Source of the DNA: JBBTCX01 sp964494205
Lineage (GTDB): Bacteria > Planctomycetota > Phycisphaerae > UBA1845
DNA: 64,000 nucleotides
Assembly (NCBI GenBank): GCA_964494205.1
Contig: CAZBRD010000018.1
Coordinates: 22,707 to 86,706, forward strand
Reading direction: 5' to 3'
Shown here: in pieces, positions 1 to 8,274 of the stretch
How the letters are laid out: the number at the start of each line of letters is the position of its first letter
How positions within the stretch are numbered: position 1 is the first letter of the stretch
The notes under the pieces: model-generated
Seen by the model: the letters and a program-made list of their open reading frames with translations, nothing else
Databases searched by the model: none
Told to the model about the DNA's origin: nothing
Program-made: the position numbers and the translations under genes

Positions 1-726
1 ATCGTCCGATGGCGGAGCATAGGGGCGGCCTTGTGCGGTGATGTGATGGCGAAAAAGTTCGCGATGGTCGAGTTCAGCGAGCGTCGCGATCGAAAGCGAA
101 TCGGGCAACACGAAGGGCCAGACGTTGATTTGCAAGCGCAGCGATGCGAGCGTTTTGCCATTTGCAGTGAGGTCGAGTGACAACTCGTGCAGACCGGCCG
201 GCGTGCCTTTGGGGATGGTCAGGTCGGCCCAGAAGTATCCGGAGGTGTTGGGCTCGATGCGCGTATTCCAGCCGCCGCGCTGTGCGTTTAGCGGGACGAG
301 CGCGTCAAGCGGAGCAGAGTATCGCTGATCCGGCGGTATGGATCGGATATGCCAACCGGGCCAGTTTTCGACGAACACGGCCTCGCGACGGAACAACTGA
401 ACGGACGTCGCGTCGAGGGGGGCCGATTCGCGAGTAAGCAGGTTGGCCGAAAGAGTGGCGTTCTTAATCAGCGTGGGGCCGCTGTTGAACGTGAACGGAA
501 ATCCGATCGTCTCGTTGATGGCCGAGTGAAGTTCAAGCGTGCGCTGGCCGTCTGAATCGAGGGTTGGGCCTGCGTTTCTGGTCGAGCGCGTGTTGTTCGA
601 TTTCGTCGCGGTGTTCTGGGTCAGCGAAGGGGTATTCCGTTCGCCGTTACAACCAGCCGCAACAATAGTAAGCAGTAAAACAAAGAAACGTCGTACAATG
701 CGTCGAGTCTTGAGGTCGATGAACAA
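1..726 (-). CDS. Lipoprotein with N-terminal domain like DUF4091 proteins (partial, runs off left edge)
   Basis: An open frame of 242 codons reaches the left edge without a stop. The best start is TTG at 726, preceded at nine bases by GGAG; no ATG is available. The N-terminus has a basic stretch (KTRRIVRRF), a hydrophobic segment and a lipobox (IVAAGC), so the mature protein should be lipid-anchored. The segment up to the edge is beta-sandwich-like and ends in a pattern (GLHELSLDLTANGKTLASLRLQINVWPFVLPDSLSI) shortened here as GLHELSLDL...INVWPFVLPDS, which resembles the region before the barrel of DUF4091/glycoside-hydrolase-like proteins of planctomycetes. The function is unknown; the catalytic part, if any, lies outside the window. 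The lipoprotein call is firm, the family assignment tentative. Confidence 0.7.
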   Translation of the reverse strand, partial: MFIDLKTRRIVRRFFVLLLTIVAAGCNGERNTPSLTQNTATKSNNTRSTRNAGPTLDSDGQRTLELHSAINETIGFPFTFNSGPTLIKNATLSANLLTRESAPLDATSVQLFRREAVFVENWPGWHIRSIPPDQRYSAPLDALVPLNAQRGGWNTRIEPNTSGYFWADLTIPKGTPAGLHELSLDLTANGKTLASLRLQINVWPFVLPDSLSIATLAELDHRELFRHHITAQGRPYAPPSDD

Positions 727-860
727 CGCTCTCAACTCCGTGTTTGTGTGGGAGGAATGCGATCGAAAGGTCGATCGCCGATGTTGGTCAACGATACGAG
801 GTTGAGCCACAGAAGCGAACTCAACCTCGTCGTGACCATGTCAATTCATGATGACCTAGC

Positions 861-1772
861 TTAGGGGTTCTCTTTTGGCTTTTCGCCTTCCTTCGGAGCT
901 TCCGCCGGTTTCGCGTCGCCAACCGGTGCGGGAGCAGGCGGTGGCGGTGGTGGGGGCGGAGGAGGCGGAGCAGCCGCGGGTGGCGGCGAGCCAGGCGGCG
1001 GCAGCTGCACGTTTTCAAACCCCGGCGGCGGGCCGGGAAGCGGGGTCAGCTTAACGGAACCCGTGGAGTCGTCTCCGCCCTGGATCGTTATTGGTGCCGT
1101 CGGTGTGCCCTCTGCTGCCGGTGGAGGCGGGGGCGGTGCCGGTGCGAACACGACTTTCTGGAATACGGAATCAAGCGTCGCTATTCGATCATTGGCCATG
1201 CGATGAAACGGCGTCGTATTGAGCTCGGGGCGATCGAGGATTGCTTTCAGATGTTTGCGAGCCTCTTCCTTGTGCGACGCATTGCCGTCGAGAACGAACT
1301 CGTTCTCTTCGACGGTCGCAAGACCACTATGAGCGGAACCGAATGCGAGCGCATTGCCCGGGAACTTGCGCAGCAATTCTTCGAACGCTCGGCGTGCGTG
1401 ATCGTTGAATTCCTTGTCGGTTGTGCCATTCGGGCCTTGCCGCGCGTACTTAAGGCCGGTTGCGCCACGTTGTAAGAAGGAGCTGAAGGTAAACGCGGAG
1501 TCTGAAGAACTCTTGCCGAGAGCCTCTAGTGATTCCAACCCCTTCTTCGCTTCCTCTGGAGTATCGAATTTCAGTTCGGTCAACCGTCGCCATAAGTCTT
1601 CAATACCGGCGGAGCGCGAACGGGCGTAGACGCTAAAGACTACGACGAGGGCAACGACGCCGAACACCGCAATGCTGATCTGCTTGGCGTGTCCGCTGGC
1701 ATAGTCACGACCCTGCTCCAGCCAATGCACGAGTTCGTTTTCTCTCAGCTCATGTCGACGTTCGGTTTTCAT
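861..1772 (-). CDS. Membrane-anchored tetratricopeptide-like protein with proline-rich tail
   Basis: A 303-residue protein with a basic N-terminus (about 30 residues), one membrane helix at about 32-50, and an extracytoplasmic helical region in which short helix pairs resemble degenerate tetratricopeptide repeats. The layout (short cytosolic tail, single helix, helical repeats) recalls YfgM/BamD-like periplasmic chaperone or scaffold proteins, which is only an analogy. The last 90 residues are dominated by proline, including runs of 11 and 6 prolines, then a charged tail (PAEAPKEGEKPKENP), probably disordered and able to span the envelope. ATG at 1772 is preceded by AAAGG at eight bases. A promoter lies at 1978-2006, giving a leader of about 200 bases. 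Confidence 0.75.
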   Translation of the reverse strand: MKTERRHELRENELVHWLEQGRDYASGHAKQISIAVFGVVALVVVFSVYARSRSAGIEDLWRRLTELKFDTPEEAKKGLESLEALGKSSSDSAFTFSSFLQRGATGLKYARQGPNGTTDKEFNDHARRAFEELLRKFPGNALAFGSAHSGLATVEENEFVLDGNASHKEEARKHLKAILDRPELNTTPFHRMANDRIATLDSVFQKVVFAPAPPPPPPAAEGTPTAPITIQGGDDSTGSVKLTPLPGPPPGFENVQLPPPGSPPPAAAPPPPPPPPPPPAPAPVGDAKPAEAPKEGEKPKENP

Positions 1773-1977
1773 CTGTCAGCCTTTCGTGCTGAGTCATCGC
1801 GCCGGATGGAATCGCGTTTTGGGATTCGACGAACCGGCTATGATTGATCCTGCTGGTTTCCATCGCGGGTTGAACGGCACGCAACCCCCAACGGGCTATC
1901 GACTTATCGGCTTGTCCCAACGGTCATCCCAGAAGTGACTTAAGCCGCACCTTGCGCTCTCATTTTGAGAGTCCCGT

Positions 1978-2006
1978 AGAATAGTTTCGGAGGGGAAAAC
2001 CGTCAA
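1978..2006 (-). promoter_or_regulatory. Sigma-70-type promoter for the tetratricopeptide-like gene
   Basis: Read on the minus strand, TTGACG (2006-2001) is followed after exactly 17 bases by TATTCT (1983-1978). It lies between the end of lysA and the gene starting at 1772. A five-pair hairpin (CTCTC AAAAT GAGAG) falls just downstream in the transcribed leader. Prediction from sequence only. Confidence 0.5.
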
Positions 2007-2021
2007 TTCGGGGTCGCGAAG

Positions 2022-3302
2022 CTACAAACGCTCTGCCAAGACTAGGTCGTCATAGGTTTCCCTTCGCCGGATCAGGCGGGGCGCGGCGCCTTCGACCAGC
2101 ACCTCGGCTGCCCTTGGACGGGAGTTGTACTGGCTGCTCATGACGAAGCCGTACGCCCCGGCGGTGAAGATGCATATCAGGTCGCCGCGATTGACGGGAG
2201 GGAGTCGGCGGTCTTTGGCGAGGAAGTCGCCGCTTTCGCAGACGGGGCCGACGATGTCGACGAGGTGAGTGCCGTCGAGGTTGAGCGTCGCGCTACGGCT
2301 CGGGGGGACCATGTTACCTTGCGGTTTCACCGGCCAGGCGAAATGGAAGGCGCCGTACAGCGCGGGGCGAATGATGTCATTGATGGCTGCGTCGACGATG
2401 ACGAATTGGCGATCGCCCGAAGCCTTCGTGTAGAGCGTTCGCGTGAGCAGGATGCCCGCGTTGGCGATGATGCTGCGACCCGGTTCGAAAAAGATGCGCA
2501 GGTTGCGGCCGGCGAGCAGCGGGACGATGCGCTCGGCGTAAGCAGATGCGGGCGGTGCCTCGCTGTCGTCATAGTGCGCGCCGAAGCCGCCGCCGATGTC
2601 GAGTGCACGGATGGCGAATCCGTCTCGCGCGAGGCGATCGATCAAGTCGAGGGTTTTGTTAATGGCTTCGACATAGGGCTCCACGCGGTTGACCGGCGAG
2701 CCGATGTGCAGATGCAACCCTGACAGATCAAGGCCCGGCTTCTTGGCGAACTCGCGGAAGACACGCTGCGCACGTTCGAGGTCGACGCCGAATTTCGTCT
2801 CGCGTTTGCCGGTCGATGTGTACACGTGCGTGTGCGGGTCCACATCGGGGTTGATGCGCAGGGCGGCGTGTGCTGTTTTTCCCAATCGAGCGGCGATCTG
2901 CGAGAGGTTTTCCAGCTCAGCTTCGGATTCGACGTTGAACAGGCCGATGTTCGCGTTGAGTGCGTACGCGATTTCCTCATCGGTCTTGCCCACGCCCGCG
3001 AATACCACCTGCGATGGATCGCCGCCGGCTTCCTGTACGCGCTTCAGCTCACCGCCGCTGACCACGTCGAACGACGCGCCGGCCTCGCGAACGAGTCGCA
3101 GGATCGAAAGGTTCTGGCAGCTTTTCACGGAGAAGCAGATGGTTGGTTTCAGTGCGGCGAATGCTTTCGCAAAGCGATCGAGGTGATCGAGCACCGTCTG
3201 CCGGGAGTACACATACAGGGGAGTGCCGAACTGCTCCGCGAGATCACGAAGTTTGATTTGCTCCGCGAATAGCTCGCCGTCCCGATATTGAAAATGATCC
3301 AT
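2022..3302 (-). CDS. lysA: Diaminopimelate decarboxylase
   Basis: Converts meso-diaminopimelate to L-lysine, the last step of lysine synthesis, as a PLP enzyme of fold type III. The 426-residue protein has the PLP lysine in FSVKSCQN (K60), the HIGSP motif near 205, the phosphate-binding GGGFG near 245, EPGRSI near 285, the substrate-site CESGDFLA in the second half, and the closing Y-x-S-x-Y-N-S-R-P-R motif. The frame stays open far upstream over rnhA, but homology begins at MDHFQYRDGELFAE, so ATG at 3302 is chosen. It is divergent from rnhA with only 99 bases between starts; the two promoters must share that interval. A minus-strand TTCGCA-17-TAGTAT pair is visible there (weak). Confidence 0.93.
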   Translation of the reverse strand: MDHFQYRDGELFAEQIKLRDLAEQFGTPLYVYSRQTVLDHLDRFAKAFAALKPTICFSVKSCQNLSILRLVREAGASFDVVSGGELKRVQEAGGDPSQVVFAGVGKTDEEIAYALNANIGLFNVESEAELENLSQIAARLGKTAHAALRINPDVDPHTHVYTSTGKRETKFGVDLERAQRVFREFAKKPGLDLSGLHLHIGSPVNRVEPYVEAINKTLDLIDRLARDGFAIRALDIGGGFGAHYDDSEAPPASAYAERIVPLLAGRNLRIFFEPGRSIIANAGILLTRTLYTKASGDRQFVIVDAAINDIIRPALYGAFHFAWPVKPQGNMVPPSRSATLNLDGTHLVDIVGPVCESGDFLAKDRRLPPVNRGDLICIFTAGAYGFVMSSQYNSRPRAAEVLVEGAAPRLIRRRETYDDLVLAERL

Positions 3303-3401
3303 GTTAGTCCTGCTGTTCGTGTCGCGTTTGGGTTTGATGGTTATACTACGCCGCGTTTTGTGCCTTGCGAAGTCCGCCCTCTGGTAGGAAGTTGTTGCTG
3401 C

Positions 3402-3881
3402 ATGAGTTCGACTCCCGATGTCATTCTGTTCACTGACGGTGCGTGCAGCGGTAATCCCGGGCCGGGTGGTTGGGCTGCCATTCTGAAACATCCCGAAACC
3501 GGTAAAGAGAAGAAGCTTTCCGGCGGTGATCCGCAGACGACGAACAATCGCATGGAGCTGACGGGAGCGATTGAAGGGTTGAAGGCGCTGAAGGCCGATC
3601 GACGATGGCGGGTGCATCTGGTCAGCGACAGCGAGTACGTGATTCGCGGTCTGACGGAGTGGATCGAAGGTTGGATTGCGAAGAATTGGAAGCGTGGCAA
3701 AGCAGGTCCGGTGAAGAATGAGGACTTGTGGAAGGAACTGCACGCGCTCACTCAGTTGCATGACATGACGTACGAGCATGTTTACGGTCACTCGGGCCAC
3801 CCAGAAAACGAGGAGTGCGATCGGCTGGCTGTGGAAGCGATTGAGGCTGTGCGTCGAGGGGGCCTCGACCGTGAACGGTGA
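3402..3881 (+). CDS. rnhA: Ribonuclease HI
   Basis: Cleaves the RNA strand of RNA-DNA hybrids, removing R-loops and primers. The 159-residue length fits bacterial RNase HI. The catalytic DEDD set is complete: D12 (FTDGACSGNPGPGGW), E52 (NNRMELTGAIEGL), D76 (VSDSEYVIRG) and D140 (NEECDRLA), with the catalytic-loop histidine near 130 (GHSGHPENEECD). The basic handle region (WIAKNWKRGKAGPVKNEDLW) is present. The start is ATG at 3402 with AGGAAG about eleven bases upstream; the longer reading frame from 3288 adds 38 residues without homology and runs into the lysA start. The stop overlaps the GTG of the next gene by 11 bases, so the two are probably co-translated. Confidence 0.95.
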   Translation: MSSTPDVILFTDGACSGNPGPGGWAAILKHPETGKEKKLSGGDPQTTNNRMELTGAIEGLKALKADRRWRVHLVSDSEYVIRGLTEWIEGWIAKNWKRGKAGPVKNEDLWKELHALTQLHDMTYEHVYGHSGHPENEECDRLAVEAIEAVRRGGLDRER

Positions 3882-5481
3882 AGTTGCGGGCACGCAGCCG
3901 GATCGTCCTGCGCGACGCGGTGCGTTCTGGCTTGTCGCGATCGCGTTGCTCCTTTTTTCTGCCGTTCTTCGGTTCGCCGCGCTCGATCGCTTTCCCCTCC
4001 CCATCAATCAGGACGAGCTTTCCAATATCTACGACGGGTGGTGCCTGGCGGAGATCGGTGCGGATCGGCACGGTGCGCCTTGGCCGTTCGTGCTTCGCGG
4101 GTTTGGCGCGACCGACTATCGCCCGGCGCTGTGTGCTTGGCTGAACGCGATCCCGGGGTACCTGGTGGGGTTCTCGGTTGCGGGTGGTCGGGCAATGTCC
4201 GGCGTGGTGGGGGTCGTCTCGATCGCATTGGCGGCTCTGTGGGCCTACCGCTCGATGGGTTGGCGCGGTGCGATTCTCGCGATTGTCTTTCTCGGTGTCA
4301 CTCCATGGCACCTTCTCTATTCGCGCATGGCCCATGAAGGCGCGATCCTGCCGGCTGTATTCACGATCGGCATCATACTGGCGTTACGGGCTGCTTACGT
4401 ACGAAGTGTCGAGAGCAAGCACGCGTTTGTCGCGTGGTTCTTGAGCGGGCTGCTGATCGGACTCTCCACCAATGTCTACGCCGCGACGCGACTAACGGCG
4501 GTTTTGTTCGCGCTGGTTGGCGTCGTGTTGATTTTCGGATTGGCGGTGCGGTCGCGTGTGCATCCTTTGCAGGGTGCGGCATTGATCGGCCTGTTGGGCA
4601 TCGGTGCGTTGATCGGCGCTGCTCCGCAATTGTATGCGTTTGCCGATTATCCGGTTGGATTCCTGGGTCGTGCGAACACCGAGATACTTCGACCGCAAGG
4701 CGTTGCGGCAACGATCGTGACCTATGGGCGCGGTTTCCTCGTCAATCTTTACCCGACCTATTTGTTTGCGAGTTTCGGCTGGGTGAGCAATCTGTCCGTC
4801 GCGCGCTGTACGTATGTGATGGGGCCGCTTTTCTATCTGGGGCTCTTGGTACTGGTTTGGCCGAGCAAATCGCTTCGCGGCATCGATCGCTTTCTGCTGC
4901 TTGCGTCGCTCGTCGTTTGCATCATTCCGTCAGCTATCACGCGAGATAGTCCGAACGCGCTACGGGCGTCGAGTTGTTGCCTGCTTGTTCCGCTGATTGC
5001 GGTCGTGGGTCTTAATCATGTCGTCGCATGGCTTTCGAGTAAGTCGATGCGGCGCGTTTCGCAAGTGGTTGCAACAGTCGTCGCAATGGCTGTGCTGGTG
5101 GAGGGGATGTATTACGTTCGTGCGTACGTAACGTCGAGCACGCTGCCGCACGCGAGTCAGCAATTCGGTCTCGTGCGGTTGGGGCTGTGGCTGCGGGACA
5201 ATAATGCGGGATACGACCGCGTGTGCGTTGAGCTTCCTGCGCGGTGCGAACAGCCGGATATTTACGTGGCTGCCTTCACGGGGATGACTCCGCAGGAGTA
5301 TCTTAAGGCTAGCCGCGCGGCAGTGGAGATTGTCGCGTTCGATCGGTGTATTCGATTGAACCAATACTATTTCATGAGTCGAGTCGACGCCGCGCGACAG
5401 TGGAACGCGGTCGGGCAGAACGAACGTTGGCTGGTTGTGAGTGCGGACTTGTCGTTCAAGGTGGTGCTGGAGCGGAAGTAA
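3871..5481 (+). CDS. Glycosyltransferase family 39-like integral membrane protein
   Basis: A 536-residue protein with about ten to twelve membrane helices. The first external loop carries NQDEL, the acidic motif that GT-C/GT39 (protein O-mannosyltransferase-type) enzymes use to bind a polyprenyl-phosphate sugar. The loop region after it (YRPALCAWLNAIPGYLVGF) and the following helices match the general plan of PMT_2 proteins. Likely role: transfer of a sugar from a lipid carrier to a protein or envelope lipid on the outer face of the membrane; the acceptor is unknown. GTG at 3871, preceded by GAGGGGG, is chosen because it overlaps the rnhA end by 11 bases; the frame is open further upstream but lacks membrane-protein character there. 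A hairpin terminator follows at 5548. Confidence 0.75.
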   Translation: MNGEVAGTQPDRPARRGAFWLVAIALLLFSAVLRFAALDRFPLPINQDELSNIYDGWCLAEIGADRHGAPWPFVLRGFGATDYRPALCAWLNAIPGYLVGFSVAGGRAMSGVVGVVSIALAALWAYRSMGWRGAILAIVFLGVTPWHLLYSRMAHEGAILPAVFTIGIILALRAAYVRSVESKHAFVAWFLSGLLIGLSTNVYAATRLTAVLFALVGVVLIFGLAVRSRVHPLQGAALIGLLGIGALIGAAPQLYAFADYPVGFLGRANTEILRPQGVAATIVTYGRGFLVNLYPTYLFASFGWVSNLSVARCTYVMGPLFYLGLLVLVWPSKSLRGIDRFLLLASLVVCIIPSAITRDSPNALRASSCCLLVPLIAVVGLNHVVAWLSSKSMRRVSQVVATVVAMAVLVEGMYYVRAYVTSSTLPHASQQFGLVRLGLWLRDNNAGYDRVCVELPARCEQPDIYVAAFTGMTPQEYLKASRAAVEIVAFDRCIRLNQYYFMSRVDAARQWNAVGQNERWLVVSADLSFKVVLERK

Positions 5482-5547
5482 TCGTCCAAACGTCGAAAAG
5501 TCTAAAAGTCCAAATGTCGAAACAGCGAAAAATCCAAATAGGTAGCT

Positions 5548-5576
5548 GGCACGAGAATCCTTTCTCGTGCCTTTCT
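5548..5576 (+). terminator. Rho-independent terminator after the GT39-like gene
   Basis: Perfect ten-base stem GGCACGAGAA / TTCTCGTGCC with a four-base loop, followed by TTTCT. It lies 66 bases after the stop at 5481 and ahead of the next promoter. Confidence 0.6.
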
Positions 5577-5608
5577 GATAGAGAAAACTGTCTTCTCTTC
5601 CTGCGATT

Positions 5609-5636
5609 TTGGATTGGGCGCACGCTCCATTACAAT
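5609..5636 (+). promoter_or_regulatory. Possible promoter for the exported dockerin-like protein
   Basis: TTGGAT (5609-5614), a 16-base spacer and TACAAT (5631-5636). Transcription would begin near 5643, which argues against the ATG codons at 5614-5644 and for the GTG at 5698. Sequence match only. Confidence 0.4.
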
Positions 5637-5697
5637 GACACGAATGGCATTCGCGTTCGCAAGTGCAATTCTGACGGGACGAGGTGGGAGAAGAGCC

Positions 5698-6804
5698 GTG
5701 ATACGGACAACTAAGGTTAGTTCAAGCCGGTCGAACGCGAGAGTTCGTTTCGCGTGCATATTTGCCGGTATCTTGTGGCTGGCCGGGGCCGCGAGCGCAC
5801 AGTCGGTCCTTTACGATTTCGAGATCGATTCGAAGCTCAGCGGCTTGGACGCGTCCGTCGAGTTCACTCTTGCAACCGAGGGCTCGTTGATCGGAAATTA
5901 TGACGAGATGACCAACCCCACCGGCACGCGGACGAAGCCGGGGCTGCTCGGTCCGTTCGGTTCGACGGAAAATGTTGCGGTGCCTGCGGCCTTCGGGTTT
6001 GAATTGGCTGGTGAACCGCAGACGAATTCCGCCGGTTCATTTCGCTTGGAATTCGACACGGAAGTTGAGACCGTGCTGCTGCATAGCTTTGCGATCGATT
6101 ATCTCGGCGACACGCCGGTGAGCCTGCCCGCGACGCTGATCCTTGACTTCGACACGTTTCGCACGCGAAGTCCGGATTCGCTGTATATCGGGGCTGCGAT
6201 CCCTCTGCCATTCGGTGAGTTGCTTCTTTCTTCATTGACGGCTGTGCAGGTGGATGGACCGGCGGCGGGTACGCTCGAATACATCGGAGGAAGCGACTAC
6301 ACGTTTACGGTAGTGCCAACGGTTGTCATCACGGGGGCGGTGGATGTGTTCGGGAATCCGGTGGAGATTCCGCCGACGCCGATTCCGCTGCCGCTGATGG
6401 GAACGCTGACCATTGGCGATGCCATGTCAATCATCACGCTCTCCAACCCGTTGGAAATTGCATTCGACGAAGCGCCGTTGCTGGAACTGCCGGAGTTGCC
6501 GTTCGATCTGCCGACAATTCTTCCGCCCGGCGGCACGGCCCAACTGTTGCTCAATCTCACATTGACGCAAATCGGTGCGAGCATTGTGGGCGATCTTTCG
6601 CTGACCGCGCACGGCATGCAGATTGTGCTTGGCGATTGCAACGGCGATCTCATCGTCAATTTCGCGGACTTCAATGCATGGTCAGAGTGTTTCACTGGCC
6701 CGGGTGTGTCTACGCCACCGGGCTGCGGCTGTGGCGATACGAACGAAAGCGGTCAATCGGATCTTCGTGATTTTGCACTTGTTCAAAATGGATTCAGTTC
6801 GTGA
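5698..6804 (+). CDS. Exported protein with C-terminal dockerin-like calcium repeats
   Basis: With a GTG start at 5698 (GGGAGAAG just upstream) the product is 368 residues and begins with a clean signal peptide: RTTKVSSSRSNARVR, hydrophobic core FACIFAGILWLAGAA, cleavage after ASA. The central region of about 270 residues is beta-rich, with many hydrophobic/threonine alternations; I do not recognise the fold. The C-terminus holds two EF-hand/dockerin-like loops: GDCNGDLIVNFADFNAWSEC and GDTNESGQSDLRDFALVQNG. Dockerin-like tails are common on exported planctomycete proteins, although true cellulosomes are not known there. Alternative upstream ATG starts (5614, 5635, 5644) would add a stretch with no signal-peptide logic. 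It appears to be transcribed alone. Confidence 0.7.
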   Translation: MIRTTKVSSSRSNARVRFACIFAGILWLAGAASAQSVLYDFEIDSKLSGLDASVEFTLATEGSLIGNYDEMTNPTGTRTKPGLLGPFGSTENVAVPAAFGFELAGEPQTNSAGSFRLEFDTEVETVLLHSFAIDYLGDTPVSLPATLILDFDTFRTRSPDSLYIGAAIPLPFGELLLSSLTAVQVDGPAAGTLEYIGGSDYTFTVVPTVVITGAVDVFGNPVEIPPTPIPLPLMGTLTIGDAMSIITLSNPLEIAFDEAPLLELPELPFDLPTILPPGGTAQLLLNLTLTQIGASIVGDLSLTAHGMQIVLGDCNGDLIVNFADFNAWSECFTGPGVSTPPGCGCGDTNESGQSDLRDFALVQNGFSS

Positions 6805-6892
6805 TCGAAATTGCGCGGTGGTTTGACATAGTATAATTGCATCACCTATCATCCTCGCACGCAGTTCCCTCTTTTGACGAAAGAGGGTTTCC

Positions 6893-7837
6893 ATGTCATC
6901 TCGACGATTCGTTGCACAGCCACTCGGCTGTTTCCGGGGGTTTTCCCTTCCAGAAGTCATAGTCGTCTCGGCTATTCTGGCGTTGCTGTTCACATTGCTC
7001 GTTCCGAGTCTCAGCGCGAGTCGAAAGCGGGCAAAGGCCACCTATTGTCTGAACAATCTCAATGAGATGGGCCACTCGCTGGCAACATATGGCGCGGAAT
7101 ATCAGGAACGATTGCCGCCGGCGGTTATCGATTGGCATCCAACTCAGGTCGAGAGACTTCTATCCGGTACGAACCCATGCCAGCTTGTTGGATATGGCTG
7201 GGCGGAAATGCTCTACGAACACGTTTTGCCGAACGAGACCGTGACCGATTGGGCCCACTTTCCCGTGCAGCGGAACTTCGACGGCAAGTACACAGGCTTG
7301 TTTACATGCCCCGAGGCCGAGCTCGCCGAGGATCATTCGGGGCATTATCGCGTGTATCTTCCCGCGTGGGCGAACGAAGTGTATCCGGTGGATGATCATG
7401 GGCGCATCGCGCTCACATCGTCCTCGCCTTATTCGCTTTCTCCGCGTATGAGCAACCTTAAAGCCAAGTTGCCGTTAATCGGTGATGCCAACGAGTTTTC
7501 CAATCGTGGCGATTATCTCGGGAATCTGGTGATGGATGGTTGTCAGACAGCCGGTTGCCCGGTGGCGGAGACGTCGGTGATCGGCCTCGCGGTTAGTCCC
7601 GCACACGAGCGATTCAACGAGGCCAACCAGCAGTTGGACTTCTGCGGCGACGGCGAGCAATCGATTAACAATTTCTCGCATCGCCACGCGAACACAGCCA
7701 ATTACCTGTTCGGCGATTTGCACGCGGAGAGCGACGGCAAGCTGCGCGAACGCCTTGGCTGTGATTGGGACCTCAACGGAGTGGAAGATCCTTTGTCACC
7801 GGGTGCGCACGTGTGGTCGGGATGTCCAAGGGATTGA
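6893..7837 (+). CDS. Type IV pilin-like / DUF1559-type pseudopilin
   Basis: The 314-residue product has the prepilin cleavage and methylation motif G-FSLPEVIVVSAILALLFTLL at about 17-37 after a short basic leader, and later a region ending in HRHANTANYLFGDLHAESDG that resembles the H-X9-DG tail of DUF1559 proteins, a family much expanded in planctomycetes. It is probably processed by a PilD-like peptidase and assembled or displayed by a type II/IV secretion-type machine; whether it forms a filament is not known. Three cysteine-containing loops (NPCQLVG, TCPEAE, GCQTAGCP) may form disulphides. ATG at 6893 is preceded by AAAGAGG. TTGACA (6823) and TATAAT (6832) occur upstream but are too close together to form one promoter. 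Confidence 0.8.
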   Translation: MSSRRFVAQPLGCFRGFSLPEVIVVSAILALLFTLLVPSLSASRKRAKATYCLNNLNEMGHSLATYGAEYQERLPPAVIDWHPTQVERLLSGTNPCQLVGYGWAEMLYEHVLPNETVTDWAHFPVQRNFDGKYTGLFTCPEAELAEDHSGHYRVYLPAWANEVYPVDDHGRIALTSSSPYSLSPRMSNLKAKLPLIGDANEFSNRGDYLGNLVMDGCQTAGCPVAETSVIGLAVSPAHERFNEANQQLDFCGDGEQSINNFSHRHANTANYLFGDLHAESDGKLRERLGCDWDLNGVEDPLSPGAHVWSGCPRD

Positions 7838-7901
7838 GAACGACATTATGAGCGCAATTGCTTGGTGTACTCGCCCAGATTCAGGCGGTTCTACCCACGG
7901 A

Positions 7902-8231
7902 TTATTTCTTGAACGGCGTACCACATTCCGGACAGCGTTGCTCCGTTAGCCAGTCGATGCAGTAGCCGCACTTCGAACATTTTGTACTCTTGCGTGGCTG
8001 TTTACATATGGATCGCCCCATTACACCCAAGAGGATTCCAGCGACACCGAAAAATAAGAGAAAGCACGGGATGTACAGCAAGCCCCAAGACCTCTCCGAG
8101 TTAAGTGGCGGAAGTGAAATCGGAAAAACGCCGGGCAGAATTGGTAACCAAATGGGTGTTAGCGCCGCCAAAATAATCGCGACACCGCCGACCCAAAGCA
8201 CAAACGTCCAGAATTTTCGGTTTGTTTGCAC
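7902..8231 (-). CDS. Small two-helix membrane protein with C-terminal zinc ribbon
   Basis: About 109 residues when started at GTG 8231 (AAGAAG upstream); the frame is open further back into the ubiB end, where it is only shadow coding, so the start is uncertain. Two hydrophobic segments (about 8-32 and 48-72) are followed by a zinc ribbon C-x2-C-G-Y-C-x9-C-P-E-C-G-T-P-F at the C-terminus. The ribbon is the same type as the N-terminal ribbon of the two proteins at 53962 and 54657 (CGYLLRGLEQPVCPECG). Function unknown; the ribbon should lie in the cytoplasm. It follows ubiB on the same strand with 43 bases between them. Confidence 0.6.
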   Translation of the reverse strand: MQTNRKFWTFVLWVGGVAIILAALTPIWLPILPGVFPISLPPLNSERSWGLLYIPCFLLFFGVAGILLGVMGRSICKQPRKSTKCSKCGYCIDWLTEQRCPECGTPFKK

Positions 8232-8274
8232 GCGCGCTCTTCTTGGGACTCCATTGTACAGATGGTCCGCTGGG

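Noticed and set aside
3303..4007. Upstream extension of the lysA frame
   Set aside because: The additional 235 residues overlap rnhA and contain no lysA homology; the enzyme begins at MDHFQYRDGE.
6823..6837. TTGACA and TATAAT as one promoter
   Set aside because: The boxes are only three bases apart, so they cannot be the -35 and -10 of the same promoter.
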